From Staphylococcus marylandisciuri (GTDB lineage: Bacteria; Bacillota; Bacilli; Staphylococcales; Staphylococcaceae), in contig NZ_JAOPKZ010000013.1 in assembly GCF_025519785.1 (NCBI RefSeq), positions 1 to 64,000 of the forward strand: a DNA stretch of 64,000 nucleotides, given 5' to 3'. The position numbers and the translations under genes are program-made. Below the pieces are notes generated by a model. It was not told the origin of the DNA, ran no database searches, and was given only the letters and a program-made list of their open reading frames with translations. Below, piece after piece: positions 27,878 through 39,489 of this stretch; position 1 is the stretch's first letter, and each line of letters begins with the position of its first letter.

Positions 27878-28471
27878 CTAGACTTTTCCAATTTCATTGT
27901 AATAAGACAAGTGATCAGTCACATTAAAGTCTTCAACGTACCAATCATTGTTCTTACTAATTATATAAGACAAACTCCCGTTAACTAGACTATTAGGTGG
28001 TATTTCATACTTACTAAGACAGAGTTGGGACAATAAAAAATTGATGACTGCGCCATGTGTAACGACTAACACATTCCCTTCAGGGTACTCTTCTTTAATA
28101 TGATTTAGAGCACATATCAACCTGTCTTTCAGAGCAGTCTCATCTTCCTGGTTAGGGTATTGACGGTCTGGATAAGCAGATAGACGCTCCTTAACAGTCA
28201 TACTTTCAGCTTTACCAAAGGATCGTTCTACCAGTTCTTCCATAACTCGATGCGGCGCATCAATATAGTCAGCTACTATAGAAGCTGTCTTGTAAGCCCT
28301 TTGTAGAGGACTTGAATAGATAGCGTCCCATTCTTCCTTTTGTAGAGCTTGAGCACATTCTAAAGCTTGTTCCTTACCATTTACATTTAATTCAGTATCA
28401 GTCCGTCCTTGTAGCTTTCCTAATTTGTTCCAATCCGTTTCTCCGTGCCTAACAAAGCAAATTCTTGGCAA
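27878..28471 (-). CDS. Histidine phosphatase superfamily protein (PGM/PhoE-like)
   Basis: Branch-1 histidine phosphatase of 197 residues. The phosphohistidine motif VRHGETDWN is at residues 7-15. The partner residues are in SSPLQRAYKTA (about 54-64), the acid Glu in EELVERSFGKAE, and the second His in VVTHGAVINF (about 147). Substrates in this family range from phosphoglycerate to nucleotides and vitamins, so the function is open. TTG start at 28471 with GGGGGAG 6 bp upstream. Divergent from the ureohydrolase gene. Confidence 0.82.
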   Translation of the reverse strand: MPRICFVRHGETDWNKLGKLQGRTDTELNVNGKEQALECAQALQKEEWDAIYSSPLQRAYKTASIVADYIDAPHRVMEELVERSFGKAESMTVKERLSAYPDRQYPNQEDETALKDRLICALNHIKEEYPEGNVLVVTHGAVINFLLSQLCLSKYEIPPNSLVNGSLSYIISKNNDWYVEDFNVTDHLSYYNEIGKV

Positions 28472-28688
28472 TTCACACTCCCCCTTTACTAAAAATTAAA
28501 ATTAGAGTTCGATAGCTCACAATCATTTCTTATTATAACGTGTTTCATCCTATATTATATGTTTAAAGACTAACTATTTGCGTACAATAGAGCAAAATAC
28601 TCACATAATTCTATTAAATAACCTTTATATTTATTTGAATAACAAAACATACGTCTATATAATAACTATCAACGAAGGAGTGGGTAAT

Positions 28689-29630
28689 ATGAAGAACAAT
28701 ATTTATGGTAACACGCCATGTTTCTTAAATAGTAAGAATTTATCGCAATCTAACACGCTCGATACTGATGTAATCATCTATGGTGCACCATTTGAAGGTG
28801 AAAGTACATGGGGGGATTACACAGGAGTTGAACTTGGACCGAAGCAAATACGAGTGAGTTCTGCACGGTACAGTTGTTACTTACCAGAGCTAGACCATGT
28901 TGACGTCAGTGAGCATTTATCTCTAGGCGATGTAGGTGACGTTCCTTACGTCGCACACAATAACGAAGAAAGCTACCATAATATAGAACAATTTGCCGAA
29001 AGTCTTTGGAAGACGGGTAAATTCTTAGTTGGTTTTGGAGGTGAGCATGGTGTCACTTATCCCATTTTAAAAGGTTTAACACAGACTGGTAAAAAAGTTG
29101 GCATCATTCACATGGATGCTCATTATGATAATCATCCAGATTACGAAGGGGAGAAGTATGCACGTAATACTCCATTTATGCATCTATACAACACGGATGG
29201 CATACGTAACGAAAGTATTATTCACACTGGTATTCATGGACCACGCAACAAACCAGAAACAGGTCGTTACGCACAAGAAGCTGGAGCTACAACCTTAACA
29301 ATCAACGATATTAGAGAGGCTAAAGACCTTAAAGAATTAGCACGTCAAATTTATAATCAAGCAGCTAAAGATGTAGACGTCGTTTACCTGACGATTTGTA
29401 GTGATGTGTTAGATTTTGCTTTTAATCCTGGTGGACCAGTAGATTCTAATGGCTTATCCTCTTACGAATTACTCACTATGATTCACGAATTCGGGAAACT
29501 TGGATTATGCGGGATGGATTACGTTGAAGTCTACCCGATGAATGATGCGAATCAGAATTCTGCTCACTTCGTTTCTACTGCTGTACTCTATGTATTAGCT
29601 GGCCACGTTGAATATTTAAAGCACAAATAG
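28689..29630 (+). CDS. Ureohydrolase (agmatinase/formiminoglutamase-like)
   Basis: Metal-dependent ureohydrolase of 313 residues. Metal ligands are visible: His in GGEHGVTYP (about 117-125), DAHYD (about 143-147), and the two Asp in CSDVLDFAFNPGG (about 234-246). The usual GGDHS loop has Glu for Asp, and the substrate loop reads NPGGPVDSNGLS rather than the agmatinase PGTGTPE type. It therefore hydrolyses a guanidino or formimino compound that I cannot name. ATG 28689 follows GAAGGAGTG; the earlier in-frame start would add 37 unrelated residues. Paired with an Nramp-like transporter 59 bp downstream. Confidence 0.8.
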   Translation: MKNNIYGNTPCFLNSKNLSQSNTLDTDVIIYGAPFEGESTWGDYTGVELGPKQIRVSSARYSCYLPELDHVDVSEHLSLGDVGDVPYVAHNNEESYHNIEQFAESLWKTGKFLVGFGGEHGVTYPILKGLTQTGKKVGIIHMDAHYDNHPDYEGEKYARNTPFMHLYNTDGIRNESIIHTGIHGPRNKPETGRYAQEAGATTLTINDIREAKDLKELARQIYNQAAKDVDVVYLTICSDVLDFAFNPGGPVDSNGLSSYELLTMIHEFGKLGLCGMDYVEVYPMNDANQNSAHFVSTAVLYVLAGHVEYLKHK

Positions 29631-29689
29631 ATATAGCTGTAAAATGTCTAGTGCACAGAATTTCATAACTAGCTCAAGGGGTTGGGATA

Positions 29690-30913
29690 ATGCTAAATAA
29701 AATAATTAATGGGGTAAAAGCGCTCGGGCCTGGAATGATTGTCACCGCTTCCTTCATCGGGCCCGGCACAGTTACGACTATGACACACAGTGGTGCGAGC
29801 TTTGGTTATAGTTTATTATGGACTGTTGTTTTTTCAGTTGTCGCCACAATAGTTCTGCAAGAAATGATAATTCGCCTTTCCCTTGTCACGCGTGAGGGCT
29901 TAGGCGAAGCAATCCAAGATCTGATGACACACAAAGTAGGCAAACTCATACTTGTTTGGTTCATGCTCATTGCTGTTACGATGGGATGTGCAGCATATAT
30001 TAGTGGAGATCTGATAGGAACTTCTCTCGGAGCTTCTTATTTACTTCACTTACCTAAACAAGTGGTAGCTCCCATAGTGGGGATCATTATTTTAATTATC
30101 GGCATTGTAGGTAACTATCACTTTTTAGAAAAAATTATGCTCACGCTCATGATTGTGATGGGTTTGATCTTTATTACTACGATGCTCATCATTCAACCTG
30201 ATTTGAGTGGCATTGTAAAAGGGACTCTCATTCCTACTATACCTAAAGGATCGATTCTCACAGTGATTGCACTGATAGGAACCACTGTAGTCCCTTACAA
30301 TTTCTTCATCCATTCGACTGCAGTACACGAGCGATTTCATAGCATGAAAGCTCTGAAATTTGCCCGTTGGGACACCGTGATTTCAATCACTATAGGTGGA
30401 GTTATTTCTGCTTCTATATTGATTTCTGCTGCAACATTAATACGAGGACAAGAAGTTTCAAGTGTCATTCAGCTCGCAAAGCCTCTTGAACCTATATTAG
30501 GAAACGCAGCTCCTTATGTTATTAGTATCGGACTATTCGCGGCAGGTCTTTCCTCTGCTCTTGCTTCTCCTACGGGGGCGGCAGCTACGATAAGCAGTTT
30601 GCTAGGCTGGCAAGGTGGTATGTCGAGCAAGAAGTATAAGCTGGTTTTTAGCGCTATCATCATCGTTGGCATTATTTCTTCAGCTCTGGGCTTTAAGCCG
30701 TTACAAGTGGTACTGGTAGCACAAGCTTTGAACGGAACTATTCTACCTATTGTCGCTATCGTCGTCTTTATCATTGTAAATAAGCGGAGTTTCTTGGGGC
30801 AGTACGTCAATACATTGTGGTGGAACATTGTTGGCGGTGCTGTCGTTCTCATTGTTACTTTCCTCGGTCTTTATAGTTTAGTAGATTCTTTGAACTCATT
30901 ATTTGGGACGTAA
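29690..30913 (+). CDS. Nramp/SLC11-like transporter with atypical motifs
   Basis: Integral membrane protein of 407 residues with about 11 membrane segments and the SLC11 fold order. The helix 1 motif, normally DPGN, reads IGPGTVTTMTHSG; the helix 6 motif, normally MPHNLYLHS, reads VVPYNFFIHST. The Asp, Asn and Met that bind manganese are thus replaced while the helix breaks are kept. Such divergence is seen in Nramp relatives that carry other substrates, for example those in 5-oxoprolinase operons. Ribosome-binding site AAGGGG. The neighbouring ureohydrolase suggests import of its substrate; metal supply to it is the alternative. Confidence 0.75.
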   Translation: MLNKIINGVKALGPGMIVTASFIGPGTVTTMTHSGASFGYSLLWTVVFSVVATIVLQEMIIRLSLVTREGLGEAIQDLMTHKVGKLILVWFMLIAVTMGCAAYISGDLIGTSLGASYLLHLPKQVVAPIVGIIILIIGIVGNYHFLEKIMLTLMIVMGLIFITTMLIIQPDLSGIVKGTLIPTIPKGSILTVIALIGTTVVPYNFFIHSTAVHERFHSMKALKFARWDTVISITIGGVISASILISAATLIRGQEVSSVIQLAKPLEPILGNAAPYVISIGLFAAGLSSALASPTGAAATISSLLGWQGGMSSKKYKLVFSAIIIVGIISSALGFKPLQVVLVAQALNGTILPIVAIVVFIIVNKRSFLGQYVNTLWWNIVGGAVVLIVTFLGLYSLVDSLNSLFGT

Positions 30914-31313
30914 GTATTAACCACTACTCGACCGAGAAAGAGACGGTTATTATTAATAGATGAACAGTCTATTTAATTTATAATATGCTAATTGCTATGT
31001 AGATATTAAAAAAGAACTTGTATAGTATAATAAAACGTTTATTAGAACCAATGATATAAGTAGATGTAATGTTATAAACTTTAGTGAACACTATTGCCTT
31101 TTGCTACCATAGATGTAATTATAGCTATAAGTTAGTACGTATCGTAGTCATTACCAGGGGTACGTTATTGTTGGTTGCGGTATCGTGTTAATAGTTATCA
31201 ATATAAGTATTAAATCTTTTGCTATTAACGCTGACGATAGCAGGGTTTGGGACATAAAGCTTTTGTCCCGACCTCTAGCAACCCTTCCTAATTAATTGAG
31301 AGGAGGAATTTCA
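30914..31313. other. Intergenic stretch after the Nramp-like gene
   Basis: 400 bp with no gene. A GGGAC/GTCCC hairpin (about 31249-31269, tail of module C type) near the right end could terminate the transporter transcript. Confidence 0.45.
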
Positions 31314-31508
31314 ATGGATCGAGACTTTATCTCACCACTAATATCTATCATAGCTTTGATTGTAGCTATCCTTATCTTTATTGTTGCTTTAGTTGGTCAT
31401 CACCATTTGCTAGCATTCTTCGGTCTTGTGTTGATTATTTTACAGGCGGTTAAAATTTACTTTAACTATAAGAAAAATATTCAGAATCAAGATAACAGAC
31501 GCTATTAA
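31314..31508 (+). CDS. Small membrane protein, 64 residues
   Basis: Two membrane segments (SPLISIIALIVAILIFIVAL and LLAFFGLVLIILQAVKIYF) with a basic polar C-terminus. ATG 31314 is set by GAGAGGAGGA 8 bp upstream. It precedes the DUF6440 gene by 23 bp and shares its terminator. No family recognised. Confidence 0.65.
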   Translation: MDRDFISPLISIIALIVAILIFIVALVGHHHLLAFFGLVLIILQAVKIYFNYKKNIQNQDNRRY

Positions 31509-31531
31509 TTTAAAGAAAGGTGGAAGTTAGT

Positions 31532-31729
31532 ATGTTTGGCAAAAAGAATGAGAATGACCGTTTCGTAATAGAACGCGCATCTAGTGATAGGACACTCGCC
31601 ACTTATATATTGACTGATAAAGTCACTGGCAATCAATATTTAGCCAATTGGATTTCGACAGGTGGAGGTCTCACTCCCCTGCTTGACGAGAACGGGAATA
31701 TTAGTAAATCCGATAGATATCCTGAATAG
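31532..31729 (+). CDS. DUF6440 family protein, 65 residues
   Basis: Small soluble protein of a family found in phages and Firmicutes, function unknown. The core ILTDKVTGNQYLANWISTGG followed by LTPLLDENG is the signature: a short beta-sheet protein with a conserved Gly-Gly turn. ATG 31532 has AAAGGTGG upstream; the longer in-frame start does not. Second gene of a two-gene operon. Confidence 0.72.
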   Translation: MFGKKNENDRFVIERASSDRTLATYILTDKVTGNQYLANWISTGGGLTPLLDENGNISKSDRYPE

Positions 31730-31741
31730 TTATTTTAAAAA

Positions 31742-31826
31742 AAGCTGGAATTGGGTATGACTTTCTCACTAGAACTGAGAGGAATGACCTCACTTATCAT
31801 AAAGTCACTATTCCAGCTTCTTTTTT
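31742..31826 (+). terminator. Long terminator hairpin
   Basis: AAGCTGGAAT pairs with ATTCCAGCTT, with an inner TGACTTT/AAAGTCA stem, then CTTTTTT. It ends the two-gene operon. Confidence 0.85.
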
Positions 31827-32053
31827 ATGAGCAAGCAAAGTTGATTTATATTTTTTATTAAGATACATGCTTTTACTTCGTGAGTATAATATACTGTGCA
31901 CTTTACATATCATTATGATGTACCCCCATTTGCCTCCTGGTTACATCATGTCTTCTTATCTAAACTAAAGAGCTCGTCACCTGCCATACCTCTTACACTG
32001 TCAAAGAGGTATGCTTCAACATTACCTTCAGTATCACCCTATTCTTCTTAAAG

Positions 32054-32082
32054 TTGTAACTTTTCCTAGTTATTGCTATGAT
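32054..32082 (+). promoter_or_regulatory. Promoter of thiC
   Basis: TTGTAA, 17 bp, TATGAT, about 25 bp before the TPP riboswitch. Confidence 0.6.
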
Positions 32083-32106
32083 ACAGATGTAATTTCATAA
32101 ATTTTG

Positions 32107-32188
32107 CTAGGGGTGCTTTTAAGTGCTGAAAGAGGAAGATTCCTCAACCCTTTGAACCTGAACTAGATAATACTAGCGTAGGGAAGCA
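32107..32188 (+). promoter_or_regulatory. TPP riboswitch (THI element)
   Basis: Consensus parts in order: AGGGGTGC, GCTGAAAGAG, the variable stem AGGAAGATTCCT, CAACCCTTTGAACCTGA, then CTAGATAATACTAG and CGTAGGGAAGC. It binds thiamine pyrophosphate and should repress thiC when thiamine is plentiful. It is 446 nt upstream of the thiC start, unusually far. No U-tract terminator is evident directly after it. Confidence 0.93.
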
Positions 32189-34371
<2,183 letters not shown>

Positions 34372-34556
34372 TTTATAGCTTTGACCACACCCCTATGGGT
34401 CTGAGACATCAATTCTAAACCAATAACATATCAATCAGTTAAAAACAGCAGTAAGATGTTTTCTAAGTGAAAATGATCTTACTGCTGTTCTCTGCTTGTA
34501 TAACACTACGTATTGAACAGCTTCGCTTTCCTAGCTCCCAACTCGCTGTGCTTGTT

Positions 34557-34717
34557 GGGAGCGGGACATAATGTAATGTCTCACCCTTTTCAACATCTTG
34601 GCAGTAGATGACTGATTTGAAAATGCGCTTGTATCAAGCTTTTTTCAATTCTAGTCATCCTTGCCGGGGCGGGACTACGAAATCTTTTTAGTCAAATTAG
34701 ATTTCTGTCCCGCTCCC
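34557..34717 (-). repeat. Module A (reversed), 6 bp from a stop codon
   Basis: Complete reversed copy; its GCTCCC end lies 6 bp from the stop codon of the aldo-keto reductase. The left end is fused to a B-type fragment (CCAACTCGCTGTGCTTGTTG). Confidence 0.9.
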
Positions 34718-34723
34718 TCTCTG

Positions 34724-35788
34724 TTAGAGCCCCATACGCCCCTTAAATTCTTTGAGATATGGCTGTTCGGACGGCGACCCTAAATGCGCTGAATTCATCG
34801 CTTTATGCCAATGTGGATAGATAGGCTCGGGCTGTGTTAATTCAGTAATTTGTTGCTGCTCATCTTGAGTAAGCTGTAATTGATAAGAGGCAATATTATC
34901 GATCAGTTGTTCTTTATTTCTAGCTGCTAACACTATGGAATCTACATTTGGTCGTTCCCTTAACCAAGCTAACGTCACTTGAGGCACTGAAACGTTATGA
35001 TGATTGGCTATTTCTTGTAAAGTATCTACCAAGTCATATAACAATTTGTAATCTTTAATATAGGGTTCAGGCCACCCATCACCTTGGCGTGTTCCAGGTT
35101 CACCACTGTTATTTCGAGTTACTTTTCCAGTTAAAAGCCCTTCCCCTAGCGGAGACCAAATACTATTACCTACACCTAAATCTTTGGCAGCAGGTAGTAA
35201 TTCATATTCCGCTTCTCTTGATTCTGGTGTATAATATATTTGTTGCGCTACAGGTGGAGCTAAGCCATTTTCTTTCGCTGTAGTTACCGTCTTAGCTAGC
35301 CCCCAACTGCTATAGTTTGAAACACCCCAATATCGAATCTTACCTTTTTGAATTAAATCATTCATAGTTTGAATCGTTTCTTCTACTGGCACATTGCCAT
35401 CCCATAAATGCATATAATATAAATCGATGTAATCTGTGCCTAAACGTTTAAGCGAATCATCAATCGATTTCTCAATGTTGAGGCGTTTGCCACCTTGTAG
35501 GTTAGGGTTGTCTGATAATGGAAAGCCAGTCTTAGAACTAATGATCATATCTTCACGATGATCACGAATCGTTTTACCTAGAGCGCGCTCTGCATTCCCT
35601 TCAGCGTATAAATTAGCCGTATCAAATTGATTGATACCTTGATCTAAAGCATAGTCGATCATGTAATTCAGTTCTTTTTTAGCTATCCCACCTGCATTCT
35701 CAAAGCCATTAGTACCAGAGAAAGGCACTGAACCTAAGGCATATTGAGAGACATTTAATCCAGAATGACCCAATTGCTTATGTTCCAA
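34724..35788 (-). CDS. Aldo/keto reductase
   Basis: NADPH-dependent TIM-barrel oxidoreductase of 354 residues. The catalytic tetrad is visible: Asp and Tyr in FDTANLYAEG (about 55-64), Lys in ISSKTG (about 83-88), and His in LYYMHLWD (about 123-130). The cofactor region has IWSPLGEGLLTGK and DSIVLAARNKEQL. Substrate not predictable; relatives reduce methylglyoxal and other aldehydes. Monocistronic. Confidence 0.88.
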   Translation of the reverse strand: MEHKQLGHSGLNVSQYALGSVPFSGTNGFENAGGIAKKELNYMIDYALDQGINQFDTANLYAEGNAERALGKTIRDHREDMIISSKTGFPLSDNPNLQGGKRLNIEKSIDDSLKRLGTDYIDLYYMHLWDGNVPVEETIQTMNDLIQKGKIRYWGVSNYSSWGLAKTVTTAKENGLAPPVAQQIYYTPESREAEYELLPAAKDLGVGNSIWSPLGEGLLTGKVTRNNSGEPGTRQGDGWPEPYIKDYKLLYDLVDTLQEIANHHNVSVPQVTLAWLRERPNVDSIVLAARNKEQLIDNIASYQLQLTQDEQQQITELTQPEPIYPHWHKAMNSAHLGSPSEQPYLKEFKGRMGL

Positions 35789-36163
35789 TTTCGAAACCTC
35801 CTTAAAAATAGACTATCTTCAGTTCGATACTTAAATTCCCTTAATATCTTAATATTAATCTTCTAAAGTCCTCTCCTCTTGTGCTAGGGTTATAAAATTC
35901 TCAAATTCACTTCTTTGAAGCTAACAAATCCTTCAAGACATAGTATAATAATTAGATATAATCGTATATCGATGAGCTTTTTGGATAGTAAGCAAGATTC
36001 AAGTATAGTAACTGTTAAACTCAGAAAGCCACACCTTAATTAACAATGTAAAACTTTTATTAAAATTGTTTATTTTACACATGAAAATGTTATAGTAATT
36101 ACTGCATGTCATTAAATTGTAATCTCATTGTAAATAAAATATAAAATAGGGAATGATGAATAA
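35789..36163. other. Intergenic leader of the acyltransferase gene
   Basis: 375 bp, AT-rich, between two divergent starts. TATAGT near 36090 is a possible -10 box. No reading frame. Confidence 0.4.
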
Positions 36164-37966
36164 ATGGAAAAAGGGGATAGAAAACGAGCTCAAGTGCATC
36201 ATCATCGATACCTGCCGGGTCTAGATGGGTTTCGCGGGTTTGCTGTCTTAGCTATTATCATCTTTCATCTCAATGAGAAATGGCTAACAGGCGGATTCCT
36301 AGGCGTAGATACATTTTTTGTCATCTCGGGGTATCTCATTACGTCGTTATTACTTTCAGAACATCAACTAACTGGTTCGATTAATTTATTCGATTTCTGG
36401 AAACGTCGTATTAAACGTTTGATACCAGCTGTTCTATTTCTACTCGCAATTGTACTTACCTATACTATCGTATTTGAGCCTAGATTCATATTAAAGATTA
36501 AAGGAGATATAATAGCTGCCTTCTTTTATGTTTCTAATTGGTGGTATATCTTTAAGAACGTAGATTATTTCGATCAATTTAGCATACAACCATTGAAACA
36601 TTTATGGTCACTAGCTATTGAGGAGCAATTCTATCTGCTATATCCCGTAGCTTTACTCATATTGTTAAATAACGTTCGCAAAAAGACGATAGCTTATATA
36701 ATGATAGGGATTTCTTTACTTTCACTCATACTAATGACAATACTTACACACTTTGGTAGTGGCGACTCACGTGTCTACTTTGGGACAGATACGCGTTTAC
36801 AAACTTTGTTATTAGGAGGTTTGCTTGCTTTTCTATGGCCTCCATTTAAATTGAAGACACATATACCGTTACAACTTAAATTTATTATAGATGCGGTTGG
36901 AACAGTCAGCCTTGTATTTCTTGGATTTATCATGTTCTACATTGATTTTGAAGATACTTGGTTATACTACGGTGGTTTTTATGCTATATCGTTGCTAACT
37001 ATTCTTATTATCGCGAGTGTTGTTCATCCTACTGGACTATTTGCTAAGCTCATGGGCAATCCAATTTTTGTATATATAGGAAAGCGTTCTTATAGTCTTT
37101 ATTTATGGCATTATCCTGTCATTTCGTATGTACATACTCATTTTGTACAAGGCCAAATTCCTTTCTATGTGTATATTATTGATATTGTGCTCATGTTGCT
37201 ACTCACTGAAGTATCTTATCACCTAGTAGAACGACCTATTCGTAAACAAGGAATAAAAGCATTTTCAATCTCACCTTGGGTTCATAAAAGCTTCAGTCGT
37301 CTCGCCCTAGCTATCGTCTTGCTCATCCCGTCTGTATTGCTTTTTACCGGCGAATTTGATGCGCGTGGTAAAGCCCACGAAGAAAACAAACAAACAGCTT
37401 TTCACCCTAAGAAAAAGACATCTTCACAGCCCAATAAGAACCAAGCTAAACAAAATAATGACAAGAACAATACCTCTAATAAAGACGAAATTAAAGACTT
37501 ATCACCACTTCTCATTGGTGATTCCATCATGGTAGATATTGGGAAAGAAGTTCAAAATCAAATACCTAACGCGGAAGTTGATGGTAAAGTCGGGCGCCAA
37601 CTTTCAGACGTGCCGAGCCTTGCGAGCAACAATTATCAAAGCTATAACGCTGATAACAAACAAGTAGTCTTAGAACTAGGTACTAACGGGGATTTTACTA
37701 AAGCACAACTTGAGGAATTACTACAGCAATTTAATAAAGCAGATATTTATCTCGTCACAACACGTGTTCCTAAGGATTATCAAGACCATATTAATCAGTT
37801 AATGAAACAAGCAAGCAAGGATCACAAAAATGTACATCTCGTAGATTGGAATAAGATTTCACAGGGTCATAGTGATTACTTTGCATATGATGGTATCCAT
37901 CTTGAATATAAAGGCGTGAAAAGACTCACTAAAGCAATTCAAGACGAACTGCTAAAAAATGAGTAA
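36164..37966 (+). CDS. oatA: Peptidoglycan O-acetyltransferase, OatA type
   Basis: Two-domain enzyme of 600 residues, near the S. aureus OatA length. The N-terminal acyltransferase-3 domain has about 11 membrane segments, with LPGLDGFRGFAVLAIIIFHL and GGFLGVDTFFVISGYLITS and the pattern RRIKRLIPA. A Lys/Asn/Gln-rich linker (about 405-440) leads to an extracellular SGNH domain with the catalytic serine in LIGDSIM and the Asp-His pair in DGIHLEYKG. It O-acetylates MurNAc and confers lysozyme resistance; specificity is inferred from family. It may be one of two paralogues. Repeat A starts 9 bp after the stop. Confidence 0.85.
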   Translation: MEKGDRKRAQVHHHRYLPGLDGFRGFAVLAIIIFHLNEKWLTGGFLGVDTFFVISGYLITSLLLSEHQLTGSINLFDFWKRRIKRLIPAVLFLLAIVLTYTIVFEPRFILKIKGDIIAAFFYVSNWWYIFKNVDYFDQFSIQPLKHLWSLAIEEQFYLLYPVALLILLNNVRKKTIAYIMIGISLLSLILMTILTHFGSGDSRVYFGTDTRLQTLLLGGLLAFLWPPFKLKTHIPLQLKFIIDAVGTVSLVFLGFIMFYIDFEDTWLYYGGFYAISLLTILIIASVVHPTGLFAKLMGNPIFVYIGKRSYSLYLWHYPVISYVHTHFVQGQIPFYVYIIDIVLMLLLTEVSYHLVERPIRKQGIKAFSISPWVHKSFSRLALAIVLLIPSVLLFTGEFDARGKAHEENKQTAFHPKKKTSSQPNKNQAKQNNDKNNTSNKDEIKDLSPLLIGDSIMVDIGKEVQNQIPNAEVDGKVGRQLSDVPSLASNNYQSYNADNKQVVLELGTNGDFTKAQLEELLQQFNKADIYLVTTRVPKDYQDHINQLMKQASKDHKNVHLVDWNKISQGHSDYFAYDGIHLEYKGVKRLTKAIQDELLKNE

Positions 37967-37975
37967 CTTACTATT

Positions 37976-38122
37976 GGGAGCGGGACAGAAATCTAATTTG
38001 AATAAAAAGATTTCGTAGTCCCGCCCCGGCAAGGATGACTAGAAAAAAGCTTGATACAAGCGTATTTTCAAATCAGTCATCTACTGCCAAGAGGCTGAGC
38101 CATTACATTATGTCCCGCTCCC
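37976..38122 (+). repeat. Module A right after oatA
   Basis: Forward copy with a small deletion (AGAATTG missing before AAAAAAGC). Its last hairpin ends in GTCCCGCTCCC instead of CCCAGCCTC, a hybrid of the two ends. Confidence 0.88.
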
Positions 38123-38218
38123 TAATTGATGCAGCACGTATACTATAAACTGCCATGATTAATTTTACTGCTTATGATATGTTATATAATGAATAAGTTA
38201 AAAAGGAGTTTTATTTCG

Positions 38219-38611
38219 ATGAGAAAATCATTTCTGTTGTTAACCGCTCTAGTCATCAGTGCTAGTATTGCACTCGGTGCTTGTGAAGATAGCTCAAAAG
38301 ATACTAAGAAACCAAGTGAAGAAGCAGCTAAGAAACATAAAATGGAGCTAGTTTACTATGAAGTTCTGAACAATGGTGATGCTGACGATGCGAAAACAGA
38401 TGTTGCTTACCGTGATAAAGGTTCATCTAAGATTAAACACTATCATCCTTCCCTTGACCATGTGTATGAACACATCCTATCTGATGGGAATGAAAAGCCC
38501 TATGTTGTGAAGGATGGAAAGAAATTCTTCATCTATCGTCCACCTTATATGACGTATGGTGATGATGACTTTAGTGGAAAAGTTGAAGATAAAAGCGATG
38601 TTAAGAAGTAA
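38219..38611 (+). CDS. Lipoprotein, 130 residues
   Basis: Signal peptide MRKSFLLLTALVISASIALG followed by lipobox cysteine (LGAC, Cys about 21), so it is lipid-anchored on the membrane outside. The mature part is rich in Lys, Asp and Tyr (HKMELVYYEVLNNGDADD, IYRPPYMTYGDDDF). No known domain seen. ATG 38219 follows AAAAGGAG. The next gene, for a secreted serine-rich protein, starts 15 bp later, so both probably act together at the cell surface. Confidence 0.75.
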   Translation: MRKSFLLLTALVISASIALGACEDSSKDTKKPSEEAAKKHKMELVYYEVLNNGDADDAKTDVAYRDKGSSKIKHYHPSLDHVYEHILSDGNEKPYVVKDGKKFFIYRPPYMTYGDDDFSGKVEDKSDVKK

Positions 38612-38626
38612 CAGTGAGGTGCTCAA

Positions 38627-39292
38627 ATGAAGTATAAATATTCACTAACACAACGTTTACTCGTTATAGCTGTCACTGCAGTTCTCGCTCTTGGATTAAC
38701 AACCCCACAAATAGTTCATGCAGCTGGGACGAGCGGCGGTAGCTCATCGAGTTCATCCAGTTCTAGTAGTTCTTCTTCAAGCTCGAGCGCAGGCGCTAGA
38801 AGTTCTTCAAGTTCGGCGAGCACATCTTCTATGGCAAGACAAAGTGCCATTAACGCAAGTCGTCAAAGTGCACGCCAAGCAAGTCAGAACGCTGCTCGGA
38901 ATGCAGCACAAAGAGGAACAAATAAAGCTCAGTTAAATCGTTCACATCAGGCTCAACAACGCACGCGTTCCTTAACACCATTAAATCGTCGCTATAGTGA
39001 TACTACTGGCTATACTCCCCAATTTATGGGTACTAGCTTTTACAACAATTGGTTACTTTATTACGCCATAATCAATACAAATCAAAATAGAGATAAGAAA
39101 GTACAGCCTCTAAGTATCGATCAGCAACGCCGCATGTTAAAGCATCAAATGAAAGATGGAGAGACATTGCATACAATCACAGTCTCTACCGATAAAGGGA
39201 AACGCCTGATAACTTTACCGAAAAAAGATTATGATAAAGTTAATAAAGGCGCTAATATTAAATACCATAATGGTAAGATTGAAGTAGAATAA
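38627..39292 (+). CDS. Secreted serine-rich protein, 221 residues
   Basis: Signal peptide (LLVIAVTAVLALGLTTPQIV, cleavage likely after VHA near residue 32), then about 40 residues nearly all Ser/Gly/Ala, an Arg/Gln/Ala-rich helix region (about 68-105), and a more folded C-terminal 80 residues with YNNWLLYYAIIN. The serine run uses mixed codons (TCA, AGT, TCC, TCG, AGC), so it is kept as protein and not simple DNA slippage. No LPXTG. Second gene of the lipoprotein operon. Function unknown. Confidence 0.7.
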   Translation: MKYKYSLTQRLLVIAVTAVLALGLTTPQIVHAAGTSGGSSSSSSSSSSSSSSSSAGARSSSSSASTSSMARQSAINASRQSARQASQNAARNAAQRGTNKAQLNRSHQAQQRTRSLTPLNRRYSDTTGYTPQFMGTSFYNNWLLYYAIINTNQNRDKKVQPLSIDQQRRMLKHQMKDGETLHTITVSTDKGKRLITLPKKDYDKVNKGANIKYHNGKIEVE

Positions 39293-39368
39293 TATTTCGT
39301 TTAAGACAAAGGATTTTCCTAACACCTTTACAATTTTAGATGTTGTAATACCTTTATGGGTCTATACT

Positions 39369-39405
39369 AAATAGGACTGGCGACTTTAACCGGTCCTATT
39401 TTTTA
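39369..39405 (+). terminator. Terminator of the lipoprotein operon
   Basis: AAATAGGAC(T)GG pairs with CC(G)GTCCTATTT around a short loop, followed by TTTTAA. Confidence 0.85.
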
Positions 39406-39414
39406 ATACGAAAA

Positions 39415-39480
39415 GAGCGCAATTATCTCTATAATTAAAAGTACTCAACCACTCAAAATTAAGGAGATAATGCGCTTATG
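39415..39480. other. Inverted repeat, possible insertion-sequence relic
   Basis: AGCGCAATTATCTC and GAGATAATGCGCT form a near-perfect inverted repeat 35 bp apart, with AAGGAGATA and ATGTTTAAT after it, like the end of an IS with the start of its transposase. Module A begins nine bases into that would-be frame, and no transposase follows. Identification as an IS end is a guess. Confidence 0.35.
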
Positions 39481-39489
39481 TTTAATATT

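Noticed and set aside
28500..28688. Guanidine riboswitch before the ureohydrolase gene
   Set aside because: I looked for the conserved cores of the known guanidine riboswitch classes and saw none.
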